Shown: positions 1 to 7,648, counted from the first letter of the stretch. The stretch is DNA of 12,771 bases from Saprospiraceae bacterium UBA3362 (GCA_002360455.1 DEQQ01000043.1:490-13260); one strand, 5' to 3'. Numbers and translations: made by a program. Notes: generated by a model not told the origin, from the letters alone.

Positions 1-557
1 CCTAAGCCATTTCGGACACATTCCATGGCTGTGGCTTTGTACTTTGATATTGCTTTTTCTGCTGATAATGTAAATTCTTCTGCATAGGGACCTGTATAAA
101 GCTCTATTCTGTCTGTTCCTGACTGTTTTGCATAATATACCATTTCGGGTTCTGGATTGAGGAACAGTGAAACCCTAATGCCTTGATTTTGAAAATGATG
201 TATTATTGGTGTCAAAAATTCAGCATTTTGTTTGCAATCCCAGCCAGCATTCGAGGTAAGAACTTCCGGTGGATCAGGAACCAAAGTCACTTGATCAGGG
301 CGGATTTCACATACCAATCGGATAAATTCTTCTGAGGGATAACCTTCAATGTTAAACTCTGTGGTTACAAGTTTTTTTAGAGACTTTAGGTCAGAATACT
401 TTACATGCCTTTGGTCCGGTCTCGGATGTACTGTAATTCCCTGAGCACCATACAATTCGCATTTTTTTGCAAATTCAAACAAATTGGGCAGCTCCGATCC
501 TCTTGAATTGCGAATCAAAGCTACTTTATTAATATTTACAGATAATCGAGGATTCAA
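1..557 (-). CDS. pdxJ: Pyridoxine 5'-phosphate synthase PdxJ (3' end cut by window)
   Basis: PdxJ condenses 1-deoxy-xylulose 5-phosphate with 3-amino-2-oxopropyl phosphate to pyridoxine 5'-phosphate, the last ring-closing step of DXP-dependent vitamin B6 synthesis in the cytoplasm. The translated minus strand starts NPRLSVNINKVALIRNSRG and contains the phosphate/active-site segment ITVHPRPDQRH (residues about 41-51), the TEFNIEG strand (66-72, with the conserved Glu at 71) and QVTLVPD. All are hallmark PdxJ blocks in the expected order. About 185 codons are visible; the family is near 235-240 residues, so roughly the last 50 lie outside the window. The only in-frame start is TTG at 557-555, because an in-frame TAA lies a few codons upstream and homologs begin at this point. 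The gene is divergent from the CPBP protease, with 81 bp between the two starts. The identification is firm; only the exact start rests on a rare codon. Confidence 0.95.
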   Translation of the reverse strand, partial: MNPRLSVNINKVALIRNSRGSELPNLFEFAKKCELYGAQGITVHPRPDQRHVKYSDLKSLKKLVTTEFNIEGYPSEEFIRLVCEIRPDQVTLVPDPPEVLTSNAGWDCKQNAEFLTPIIHHFQNQGIRVSLFLNPEPEMVYYAKQSGTDRIELYTGPYAEEFTLSAEKAISKYKATAMECVRNGL

Positions 558-633
558 TGTGGTTGTATTTTAAGTTTTAACAAATAAGATTGCCTTAGTT
601 CTTTGTATCGACTTATTTTTATGCCTTAAAATT

Positions 634-641
634 TAAATTTG
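634..641 (+). promoter_or_regulatory. Perfect TAnnTTTG box overlapping the annotated CPBP start
   Basis: TAAATTTG matches the Bacteroidota -7 consensus TAnnTTTG exactly. It sits inside an AAATTTAAATTT palindrome in the 81-bp divergent gap. No well-spaced TTG -33 box is visible; the nearest, at 603-605, is about 28 bp away. The box overlaps the TTG start codon at 639, so a functional promoter here would push translation to the ATG at 687. In such AT-rich DNA this may be a chance match. Confidence 0.25.
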
Positions 642-1517
642 GACCGTAAGCCTTTATACTGTTTGCTTGTTTTAGCCCTGCTCGTCATGGCTGGTTTGAC
701 TTTATTTTCATTAATAACCGGACTAATTTTAGTTTATTTTGGTTCAGGTGGCGATTTGTCAATGGGAGGGAAGCCAAATCTAAGTGAGATGGATGGAATT
801 CAAATTTGTGCATTGCAAATTTGCAGTCATATTTTTGGTTTAATTCTTCCGGCGTTTTTAGTTGGAAAATTGTTTCCGGAAGTTCAACAGCAACTATCTC
901 CACAACTTTTTCAAAGGAAACTTTTTGGCCTCATCGTTCTGTTTTTTATTTTGTGTTTGCCTATTGTAGCACTCAGTGCTCATCTCAATAGCTTAATTTC
1001 GCTCCCTGATTGGGCAAGCTCAAAAGAAAATGAAATCGAAGAATTGATAAAGAAAATTTTAGAGGTAAAAACAATAGGTGCCTTCATTGTCAGTTTTATC
1101 ACAGTTGCGATTATCCCTGCTATTGGCGAAGAATGGATTTTTAGAGGTGTTTTACAAAATCAGTTGATCAAATTGTCTTCTCCTGTAATTGGCATTATTT
1201 CGGCCTCTGTATTTTTTGGAGCTATTCACCTTCAGTTCGAGGGGATTCTGCCCAGAATTCTTTTAGGATTAGTATTAGGAATTGTGTATTATAAAACTCA
1301 ATGCCTTTGGTATTCTATTCTTTTGCATTTTTTGTTCAATGGTTCACAGGTAATTATTGCCATGAGTGTGGGAGATTTCAATACAGAAAAAATCGATATA
1401 GAAACTGGGCAAATATTGCAACTTATAGGACTAAGTCTGATATGCTTGTACCTTTTGTTCTTGTTGAGCCGAAAACTAAAATGGCTGGGTGATACAAAAT
1501 CGGATCAATATGCTTAA
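639..1517 (+). CDS. CPBP-family intramembrane glutamic/metallo-protease (Abi/CAAX-like)
   Basis: This is a polytopic inner-membrane protein of the CPBP (CAAX protease and bacteriocin-processing, formerly Abi) family. The three family motifs are intact: EEWIFR (EExxxR, residues 164-169), FGAIH (FxxxH, 193-197) and HFLFN (HxxxN, 230-234). About eight hydrophobic segments surround them, and at 292 residues the length is normal. The start is uncertain. TTG at 639 keeps a complete first membrane helix (KPLYCLLVLALLV onward) and is preferred. ATG at 687 (residue 17) would shorten that helix. The 3' end overlaps cdsA by 8 bp (ATGCTTAA), so translation of the two is probably coupled and they likely share a transcript with psd. 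The substrate is unknown. Family members act in prenyl-protein or peptide processing and bacteriocin self-immunity, but nothing here indicates bacteriocin genes, so a housekeeping membrane role is inferred. Confidence 0.85.
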   Translation: MDRKPLYCLLVLALLVMAGLTLFSLITGLILVYFGSGGDLSMGGKPNLSEMDGIQICALQICSHIFGLILPAFLVGKLFPEVQQQLSPQLFQRKLFGLIVLFFILCLPIVALSAHLNSLISLPDWASSKENEIEELIKKILEVKTIGAFIVSFITVAIIPAIGEEWIFRGVLQNQLIKLSSPVIGIISASVFFGAIHLQFEGILPRILLGLVLGIVYYKTQCLWYSILLHFLFNGSQVIIAMSVGDFNTEKIDIETGQILQLIGLSLICLYLLFLLSRKLKWLGDTKSDQYA

Positions 1518-2337
1518 GAGAAGTATCACCGGATTTATTTTGGGACTTGTCATGGTATTGGCTATTATTTTTAGTTTGTGGACTGCTATTGCTCTATTGC
1601 TCATTATTTATCTTTTTTCTCAAATAGAATGGCATCAACATTTTGTAAGTAAAAGGAATCAAAAAGTAAACGCAGTATTTTGGTTTTTTACAATCTTATG
1701 GATTCTTATAGACTGCTATGTTCCTTTTCGATACATGGGAACAACAACAGTAGATCACTTCTTGGGATTAAGCTGTGTTTCCGTTTTTTTTATTGCTGTA
1801 TTTACCCATTTTACATTTTATCCCAACTCATTTACAAAAGAATCTATTCATTGGGCGAGCTCCATGATTTATATCGGCTTACCTATTTATATTGCAATTA
1901 GTTTTCTTGTATATAATCCCATAGTAAACTCAAAAATATTACTTGGGTTTATCATAATCAATTGGAGCAATGATGTCACGGCCTACCTTGTGGGTCGATC
2001 CATAGGCAAACACAAACTTGCCCCGGAAATTTCTCCTAAAAAAACTATGGAGGGATTTTTAGGCGGAGGAGTGGGCGCAATTATTGCTGCTTTTTTAATC
2101 AATTCTTTGATGTTGAATTCTCTTTTTAGTCCCATAGTTTGTTCGGTTTTAGGCGTTAGTCTTTGGTTAGCAGGTACAGCAGGAGATCTTTTCGAATCCA
2201 GGCTCAAAAGAAATATTAACATCAAAGACAGTGGTCATTTGCTTCCCGGCCATGGTGGCTTTTTAGATCGATTTGACAGTTTCTTTTTTATTATTCCAAT
2301 AGGAGTTTTAGTTTATTTATTTCATATCATATTTTAA
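1510..2337 (+). CDS. cdsA: Phosphatidate cytidylyltransferase CdsA
   Basis: CdsA converts phosphatidic acid and CTP to CDP-diacylglycerol, the precursor of all bacterial glycerophospholipids, in the inner membrane. The full C-terminal family signature is present, from SRLKR through KDSGHLLPGHGG to FLDRFD (about residues 230-256). The upstream conserved block NDVTAYLVGR...GKHKLAPEISPKKTMEG is at about 153-183. Several hydrophobic helices fill the N-terminal half. I chose the ATG at 1510 (275 residues, MLKRSITGF), which matches the way family members usually begin. A GTG at 1489 would add seven non-conserved residues. The ATG lies within the last codons of the CPBP gene, and psd follows after 4 bp, giving a compact membrane-lipid cluster. 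No truncation or lost motif is seen. Confidence 0.95.
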   Translation: MLKRSITGFILGLVMVLAIIFSLWTAIALLLIIYLFSQIEWHQHFVSKRNQKVNAVFWFFTILWILIDCYVPFRYMGTTTVDHFLGLSCVSVFFIAVFTHFTFYPNSFTKESIHWASSMIYIGLPIYIAISFLVYNPIVNSKILLGFIIINWSNDVTAYLVGRSIGKHKLAPEISPKKTMEGFLGGGVGAIIAAFLINSLMLNSLFSPIVCSVLGVSLWLAGTAGDLFESRLKRNINIKDSGHLLPGHGGFLDRFDSFFFIIPIGVLVYLFHIIF

Positions 2338-2341
2338 TTTC

Positions 2342-2989
2342 ATGATTCATAAAGAAGGTACAATATATCTTATCATCAGTTTAGTTTTGTTGGGAACTAT
2401 TGTGTTTTTAGCGCATACATTTTCATGGCCTTGGTTTCCATTTATTGTCATTGTTTGCAGCATTTTGTTTCTATTAATTCTCAATTTTTTTAGAAACCCT
2501 GTGCGCCAAATCCCTGTACAAAACAATCATATCCTTTATGCCCCTGCTGATGGTAAAGTAGTGGTCATAGAACCAACTCAAGAGCCAGAGTTTATTAAAA
2601 AGGATTGCATTCAAATTTCCATTTTTATGAATCCTCTTGATGTTCATGTAAATCGATATCCAATCTCGGGGAAAGTAATTTACTCCAAATATCATCCGGG
2701 CAAATATCTTGTAGCTTGGCACCCGAAAGCCTCTTTTGAAAACGAAAGAACCTCTGTAGCAATCCTTACCCAATCGGGAAAAACTATAATGATGCGACAG
2801 ATTGCAGGAGCTTTGGCCAGAAGAATTTCTTGTTATTCAAAAGAGAATGATATCGCCATCCAAGGCGAGGATATGGGATTCATAAAATTTGGTTCGAGAG
2901 TCGATCTTTTCCTTCCCTCTGATTCAAAAATAAAAGTAGAAATGAATCAGGTAGTAAGAGGAAATTTGGACATTATTGCTGAAATCTGA
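2342..2989 (+). CDS. psd: Phosphatidylserine decarboxylase proenzyme, short form
   Basis: PSD decarboxylates phosphatidylserine to phosphatidylethanolamine at the inner membrane. The proenzyme cuts itself between Gly and Ser and turns that Ser into the pyruvoyl cofactor. The processing site is visible as FIKFGSRVDLFLP, with Gly184-Ser185, the GS form of the short PSD class rather than the LGST of the E. coli type. Other conserved blocks are APADGKVV (67-74), FMNPLDVHVNRYP (95-107, with the conserved His102) and ENERTSVAI (133-141). Two N-terminal hydrophobic segments (about 7-24 and 30-50) anchor it. The 215-residue length fits the short family. The ATG lies 4 bp after the cdsA stop, so the two are almost certainly cotranscribed. 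The phosphatidylserine synthase (pssA) that links CdsA to PSD is not in the window. Confidence 0.95.
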   Translation: MIHKEGTIYLIISLVLLGTIVFLAHTFSWPWFPFIVIVCSILFLLILNFFRNPVRQIPVQNNHILYAPADGKVVVIEPTQEPEFIKKDCIQISIFMNPLDVHVNRYPISGKVIYSKYHPGKYLVAWHPKASFENERTSVAILTQSGKTIMMRQIAGALARRISCYSKENDIAIQGEDMGFIKFGSRVDLFLPSDSKIKVEMNQVVRGNLDIIAEI

Positions 2990-3000
2990 TCCGAGACTTT

Positions 3001-3018
3001 GATCCAATTAATTGGATC
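3001..3018. repeat. Perfect 18-bp palindrome between convergent psd and porW
   Basis: GATCCAATTAATTGGATC equals its own reverse complement over all 18 bases. It starts 11 bp after the psd stop and overlaps the last codons of the minus-strand porW-like gene, whose TAA stop is at 3010-3008. As RNA it would fold into a 6-7 bp hairpin with a tight loop from either strand, so a bidirectional transcript end or 3' stabiliser is plausible. There is no U-tract, so this is not a classical intrinsic terminator. Confidence 0.45.
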
Positions 3019-5965
3019 CTTCTAATTTATAATTTTGATCAAAGAAAGCCTTATACTCTTTAAAGGATTTTTGCTTGAGGATTTCTCGGTAATTCGTTTG
3101 GTTAACTACATAAACCTCATAATTCGTAAAATTACCCATATACTCTTTGCTTCTTTTCATCACAAAGTTATAATACCGCATTGCTGCAGCTTTATTTTCA
3201 AATTTCCTAACCAAATAAACAGGATCAGGATCATCAATATTCAATTGGATTGTACTCAATTTGAGATTGTCTCCTTTGTGATATTTGACATGATAATCAG
3301 AAATTGAAATCTTCAATGCGTTTTCTTCCTTGGGTGTAGGTTTGTAAAGATGTATTGTGATAAAATGAACATCGTCTTCCTTTGGTGAGAATACCGTCGG
3401 CTTGTTTTCGTCAGACCGAATTACCTCAAAAGCGTCTGTATCTCCTTTAAGGAATCTCAATATTTCTTTGGCCTTAGTTTCTTCCGGTGTAGAAGCAAAG
3501 TTTGCCACAACATCTCTCAATGAATTTACATAAGCATCCTTGCCCTCTGTATTTCCAATGCAAAATGCACTAAGCAATGCAATTTTGGATGTGAGCAGAT
3601 GCTGAGGTTTTAGCTTGTTTTTGAGTATTTGGAGAGTCTCCAATGCTTTCTTGTATTCTCCGTTTGAATAAAGATCAAAAGCATTTTCATACGCTTGCAT
3701 GGACTCATCTTTTTTATTGACTTCTGCCAATACCGATTGTGGATCTTTGAGAAATTTTCCATACCTGGTATCCGGAAATTCGTACAAGATTTGATCCGAA
3801 TAAGAGTTAGCACAAGCTTGATCATTGAGTTCTAAGCAATTCAAATATAAAAAGTATAATGCGTCAGGTTTTCTCTGAGTCGATGGATATTTGCTCAATA
3901 ATGAAAGAAGTGTTTCTTTAGATTTTTTACTGTTTTGCAACTTCTCTCTGTATAATACTCCAAGAGAGTAAAGGGCTTCCTCTATTTTTTTATGGGCCGT
4001 TGCCAATTCTTCCGGAGTATCAGGAATGGAGCTAAGAATTTGGGCAAGGTCGGCTTCCAAGCTGTCATTTTCTACTTTAGCTGTATTTCCAATTGCGACA
4101 TTAGAATTATTGAATGAAGTTTTGTTTGATCTTCTCCAATCATCCTCCAAAATTCTATTTCCCCACTGTTGTTCAAACTCCGATCTTCCTCTGTTTGTAG
4201 CTCTTATATCATATGCAAAAAATGAACTGCCCTTGGAATTATCATTTTTTGAACTTGGACCGACATCTGCGGTAAGTCTTTCGCTATTGAAGCCCGGAAT
4301 ATCTTCAAACTGATTGCCTCTCATACCGGGTCTGATAAATTTATTGTTATTGGTTTGTTCCAATATTTTGGCGCTCTTAGAGTTTTTTATTTGAATAGCC
4401 AAAGCCCGTTTTTCTTTTACACTTAAAGCTGACATTCTGATGAGACTGTCTTGCAAATTAATAATCTCCAATTGCTGTGCAATTTCATCAAGATTGGCAG
4501 CCATCAATGAAAATTCCTTTCTCCTTTCATCATTCTTGGATAAAACCGAAAGCGTACTGTCGTAGTAATATTTGGCTTTTAAATAATCTTGATTCTTAAA
4601 GTTAATTTCCGCAAGAGTTGCATAGGCATCTGCCTTCTGATCGTTATTGACATTGGCAGATCTCAAGCAAGAATTTAAATGATTAATCCCTTCTTCCTGA
4701 TTTCCTTCAGACAAGCTGATTTCGGCAAGACTATAATAAATTTCTCCTTGAAATTCTTCATTTTTTGAGTCCGCTAAAAGTTTTTGCAAATCGGCTTTAA
4801 TTGCTTTTTTATCATCTACTCTTGATGATTTATTTACAAGCAGATTCAGTTTTGCATGAAAACTCATGCTGTATTCAGGTTTAAAGCTTATCGATTTCTC
4901 AAAAAACTCATCAGAATCATCATACTGTTTTTGGTCTTGATATATTTGAGCTAAAATGTATGCATATCTAGCCTTCAATTTTTTCTTTTTTGTATATTGA
5001 ATAGCCAGTTTTAGAGCAGAGATAGCTTTATCATATCGTTTTGTTTTAAGGTATAAATCTGCACTTGAAGCATAAAGCTCTGAGCGCAATTTCTCAGGCA
5101 GAAGTTCATCATTTTGCATTTCGCGAAACATGCTTTCTGCCTCATAATGTTTGCCTCTCTCAATAAGATTTTTTCCTGACCAAATCACAGCTTCCCAATA
5201 AGCTGGAGTATGCTTTATCAGAAAATTGCCCTCATTGGTTATAGCCGAATTTGCACTTGACTTGGTTTTTTCTTTGGGCTCAGGAATTTTGGCTTCCGGG
5301 AGCGAGCTTGTTTTGGCCGGCTCTTCTTTTGAAGCTGCACTAGTCTTTCCTTTCTTTTTATCTTTGGCTGCTTGTTTTTTCTTTTTTAATGCCTCTTTTT
5401 TTGCTTTCTCCCTAGCTTTAGCTTTTTCCTCTGCTTTTTCTTTTATTTCCTTTTTCCTGTCTTTAGTTTCTTTTGCGCGTTCTTGAGATGTTTTCTTTTT
5501 GAATCGCTGTCTTTTTGATGAGTCTTTGTATGGATTAAATTCATCCACCAGATATCTGAAAGAATTCTCGGCAGATTCGTAATCTTTTTTGAGATACTGA
5601 GCCTTTGCTAATAACAAATAGCAGTCGTCAGCCCATCTTGAAACTCTATGCAAAGAAATATCGAGGGATACTTTCTCAATGGCTTTATCCAAATTGGCTT
5701 TCTGGCCCTCCGCTTGGTCTGTGGCATTATAGGGGAAAACAGCCAGGGTTTTGGTGTAATTGTCCTTATACGAATCCTCTAATGTTAAAATACTGAGCTT
5801 CAAAATTTCGTTGGCATTGAAGTATCCATTATATTTGGCCGTTGTGTTGTGGTAAAACTTTTTTATGCCAGACACCTGCCCTTTCTTTTTATGAGAAACG
5901 CAGGACACAGTGCTCAAAAGCCCAACAAAAAGAAAGAAAACAGTACTATATTTGGTAAATTTCAT
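3008..5965 (-). CDS. porW: PorW/SprE-like TPR lipoprotein of the type IX secretion system
   Basis: PorW (SprE in gliding Flavobacterium) is an outer-membrane-attached periplasmic lipoprotein needed for T9SS function. It is known to link the PorK/N ring to the Sov translocon. Here a lipoprotein signal (hydrophobic residues about 8-20, Cys22 in STVSC) is followed by the family's characteristic GIKKFYHNTTAKYNGYFNANE-like block (33-53). Tetratricopeptide-like helix pairs occur around 110-145 and 296-480 and again later. A C-terminal module of about 120 residues (863-985) carries the YLVRKFENKAAAMRYYNF and YEVYVVNQTNY blocks typical of the family tail. A Lys/Glu-rich low-complexity stretch (about 151-240) interrupts the first TPR region. 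At 985 residues it is in the size range of known members. It stands alone on its strand, divergent from the M23 peptidase, and no other T9SS gene is in the window. The residue at -3 of the lipobox is Thr, slightly off consensus. The symbol is assigned by family, not by direct comparison. Confidence 0.87.
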   Translation of the reverse strand: MKFTKYSTVFFLFVGLLSTVSCVSHKKKGQVSGIKKFYHNTTAKYNGYFNANEILKLSILTLEDSYKDNYTKTLAVFPYNATDQAEGQKANLDKAIEKVSLDISLHRVSRWADDCYLLLAKAQYLKKDYESAENSFRYLVDEFNPYKDSSKRQRFKKKTSQERAKETKDRKKEIKEKAEEKAKAREKAKKEALKKKKQAAKDKKKGKTSAASKEEPAKTSSLPEAKIPEPKEKTKSSANSAITNEGNFLIKHTPAYWEAVIWSGKNLIERGKHYEAESMFREMQNDELLPEKLRSELYASSADLYLKTKRYDKAISALKLAIQYTKKKKLKARYAYILAQIYQDQKQYDDSDEFFEKSISFKPEYSMSFHAKLNLLVNKSSRVDDKKAIKADLQKLLADSKNEEFQGEIYYSLAEISLSEGNQEEGINHLNSCLRSANVNNDQKADAYATLAEINFKNQDYLKAKYYYDSTLSVLSKNDERRKEFSLMAANLDEIAQQLEIINLQDSLIRMSALSVKEKRALAIQIKNSKSAKILEQTNNNKFIRPGMRGNQFEDIPGFNSERLTADVGPSSKNDNSKGSSFFAYDIRATNRGRSEFEQQWGNRILEDDWRRSNKTSFNNSNVAIGNTAKVENDSLEADLAQILSSIPDTPEELATAHKKIEEALYSLGVLYREKLQNSKKSKETLLSLLSKYPSTQRKPDALYFLYLNCLELNDQACANSYSDQILYEFPDTRYGKFLKDPQSVLAEVNKKDESMQAYENAFDLYSNGEYKKALETLQILKNKLKPQHLLTSKIALLSAFCIGNTEGKDAYVNSLRDVVANFASTPEETKAKEILRFLKGDTDAFEVIRSDENKPTVFSPKEDDVHFITIHLYKPTPKEENALKISISDYHVKYHKGDNLKLSTIQLNIDDPDPVYLVRKFENKAAAMRYYNFVMKRSKEYMGNFTNYEVYVVNQTNYREILKQKSFKEYKAFFDQNYKLEGSN

Positions 5966-6012
5966 GAAATTATAAAATATTCAAAAACAATAGATCATAA
6001 CTAAAAAACAGG

Positions 6013-6020
6013 CAAATTTA
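6013..6020 (-). promoter_or_regulatory. Candidate -7 box of the porW-like gene
   Basis: On the minus strand this reads TAAATTTG, a perfect match to TAnnTTTG, about 48 bp upstream of the porW ATG (5965). Expected transcription would start near 6007, leaving a leader of about 40 bases. The -33 element is poor: TTTG on the minus strand at 6036-6033 is only 12 bp away. The whole divergent gap to the M23 gene is 78 bp. Confidence 0.4.
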
Positions 6021-6043
6021 TTTTATAAAATCCAAATTTTTTC

Positions 6044-6943
6044 ATGGCAATACAGTGGAAATCGATAAAAGAGAAAATAAAACTCCATTTGGAGCATAGT
6101 TTTCTGTTCATTATCAGAGATGAAGACACTTTTGAAGAAACCGGAAGTTATCGGATCAGCTTGCTCAATATCTATATTTTGGCCAGCAGCATCTTTGTAG
6201 CTGTGGCTCTCATTCTGTTATTATTGATTATTGGAACCCCTTTAAAACGCCTTATCCCCGGCTACGGAGACGTTAGATCACAGTCCGAGTATATAAAACT
6301 GGAAAAGCAATTGAGTAAAATAGATGAAGAAATGCGTGCACAGCAGACTTATATAGAGAGTTTGCAAAGGATTCTTGGAAATCAGCCTCAAACCACCAAA
6401 GATGTCACAAAAGACATCAAACTGGTGCAAGAAAATGCTCAGGCCATTCCAAAAATCCCTGAAGATTCCGTTTTACGTAAGGAATTTGAACAATCAAGCC
6501 GCAATGCAGGCTCAAATTCAGTGCAAGCCAGACCTAAAACTGTTGGTAATACCTTCAACTTGAGCTTGGAGGATCTCCATTTTTTTCCACCGCTCAAAGG
6601 TCCTATAGGGGCCTCCTTCAAAGCAGAAAAAAATCATATAGGGATCGACATCATGGGGCAAGAAAAAAGTCCCATAAAAGCTGTTTTGGAAGGAACCGTA
6701 ATTCAGTCTGACTGGACCTTAGAAAGCGGGTACACTATATCGATTCAACATGCCAATAATTTGGTTTCGTTTTACAAGCATAATTCAGCCTTGCTAAAAA
6801 AAGCAGGAACTTATGTCAAAGCAGGAGAAGCTATTGCCATTATAGGGAATACGGGGACTCTTACAAACGGACCTCATTTGCACTTCGAACTGTGGCAAAA
6901 CGGGAAACCCCTCAACCCAATCCATTTTATCAATTTCAATTGA
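6044..6943 (+). CDS. Membrane-anchored M23 (LytM-type) peptidoglycan endopeptidase
   Basis: This is predicted to cut peptidoglycan cross-bridges on the periplasmic face of the inner membrane. Residues 1-38 are cytoplasmic, followed by one strong transmembrane helix (about 40-64). A coiled-coil segment (about 80-112, SEYIKLEKQLSKIDEEMRAQ) and a polar linker lead to the M23 domain (about 184-299). All expected zinc-site residues are present: His198 and Asp202 in NHIGID, His246 in FYKHNS, and His278 and His280 in GPHLHFE. It should therefore be an active enzyme rather than a degenerate EnvC-type activator. The ATG at 6044 is the natural start. It is divergent from the porW-like gene and convergent with the small lipoprotein gene. 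Its exact substrate, and whether it serves cell division, wall turnover or passage of the secretion machine through the wall, cannot be told from sequence. Confidence 0.9.
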   Translation: MAIQWKSIKEKIKLHLEHSFLFIIRDEDTFEETGSYRISLLNIYILASSIFVAVALILLLLIIGTPLKRLIPGYGDVRSQSEYIKLEKQLSKIDEEMRAQQTYIESLQRILGNQPQTTKDVTKDIKLVQENAQAIPKIPEDSVLRKEFEQSSRNAGSNSVQARPKTVGNTFNLSLEDLHFFPPLKGPIGASFKAEKNHIGIDIMGQEKSPIKAVLEGTVIQSDWTLESGYTISIQHANNLVSFYKHNSALLKKAGTYVKAGEAIAIIGNTGTLTNGPHLHFELWQNGKPLNPIHFINFN

Positions 6944-6964
6944 ACTTATTATTCAGTTAAGTTC
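6942..6964. terminator. Weak hairpin in the 41-bp convergent gap
   Basis: GAACTTA (6942-6948) and TAAGTTC (6958-6964) form a perfect 7-bp stem with a 9-nt loop, beginning on the last base of the M23 stop codon. It could end transcription of the M23 gene and, read the other way, of the lipoprotein gene. The stem is AT-rich and no U-run follows on either strand, so efficiency as an intrinsic terminator is doubtful. Confidence 0.3.
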
Positions 6965-6984
6965 GGCTTACAACGATGTAGCTC

Positions 6985-7536
6985 CTATTGTTGATTTGGT
7001 CGAGCAAAGGCCCTATTAAACTTAAATTGCCAAGGGTTATTTCTATAAGCAGAAGTCCCTATGAGTAACATAGCATCAGGATCAACTTTGACTCTCCATT
7101 GCGAAGATGTATCACGCTTGGAAGACCTCATCTCCAGAATGGTTGTCTTCTCATCGTAAGTAAATCGCCCCTGATCTTTTACTTCATTATAAACGCCAGA
7201 ACTATACTCTCCGTTCTCTAATAAATCCAGCCACTCCCCTCCTCTAAAAATAACAGGATCCGGGCTATCCATTGTAATCGCAACATGAAAATGCCATACA
7301 GAGTCTGTGATCATCGCGAAGGCTTTGGTACTTCCTGACAATTTTGTAAAAGCCTCATCTACTTTTCCGTAAACAGGCGGACTTTGACTTACAGGCTGTA
7401 AGCCTTCCCTAGGCATCTCAGGTTTCGTTGCCACAGTGGGTGTGTTTGATGTAGGTATCGTTGTCTTTGTATTGTCATTCTTACAGGCTACAATCACAAG
7501 AAAGTTCAATGCCAAAAGAGCAGAAATAATTTTCAT
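6985..7536 (-). CDS. Small lipoprotein of unknown function, possibly lipocalin-like
   Basis: The gene encodes 183 residues starting at ATG 7536. The N-terminus is a clear lipoprotein signal (hydrophobic 3-17, lipobox IVAC with Cys18), so the mature protein is lipid-anchored in the envelope. A Thr/Pro/Ser-rich tether (about 19-60) leads to a compact domain of about 120 residues. That domain is rich in alternating polar and hydrophobic strands (GGEWLDLLENGEYSSGVY, GRFTYDEKTTILEMRSS, SSQWRVKVDPDAMLLIGTS). This pattern resembles the small beta-barrel lipoproteins (lipocalin-like or META-like) common in Bacteroidota. That fold is inferred from strand pattern only. There is no catalytic motif. It is convergent with the M23 gene and divergent from tilS with a 128-bp gap; neither neighbour reveals its job. 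Confidence 0.75.
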   Translation of the reverse strand: MKIISALLALNFLVIVACKNDNTKTTIPTSNTPTVATKPEMPREGLQPVSQSPPVYGKVDEAFTKLSGSTKAFAMITDSVWHFHVAITMDSPDPVIFRGGEWLDLLENGEYSSGVYNEVKDQGRFTYDEKTTILEMRSSKRDTSSQWRVKVDPDAMLLIGTSAYRNNPWQFKFNRAFARPNQQ

Positions 7537-7648
7537 CTAATTAATTTTATATTGTTTGTTTTATAATTCTTTTGAAACACACATAAAACGAAACAGAAAC
7601 AAGCTCTATGAGTTTGATTCAGTATTTTTCGGTTCATGTCTTGAGAAT

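Noticed and set aside
639..1517. CPBP protease as a bacteriocin-immunity or abortive-infection system
   Set aside because: No bacteriocin precursor, ABC exporter or phage-defence gene is nearby; the gene sits in a phospholipid-synthesis cluster.
4026..4313. 95-codon plus-strand frame inside the porW-like gene
   Set aside because: Antisense shadow of a well-supported coding frame; no recognisable domain.
5226..5486. Hydrophobic open frame on the plus strand opposite the porW-like gene
   Set aside because: It is the antisense reading of the Lys/Glu-rich stretch (AAA/GAA codons read as TTT/TTC), which automatically gives a Phe/Ser/Leu-rich frame. No start context or family resemblance.
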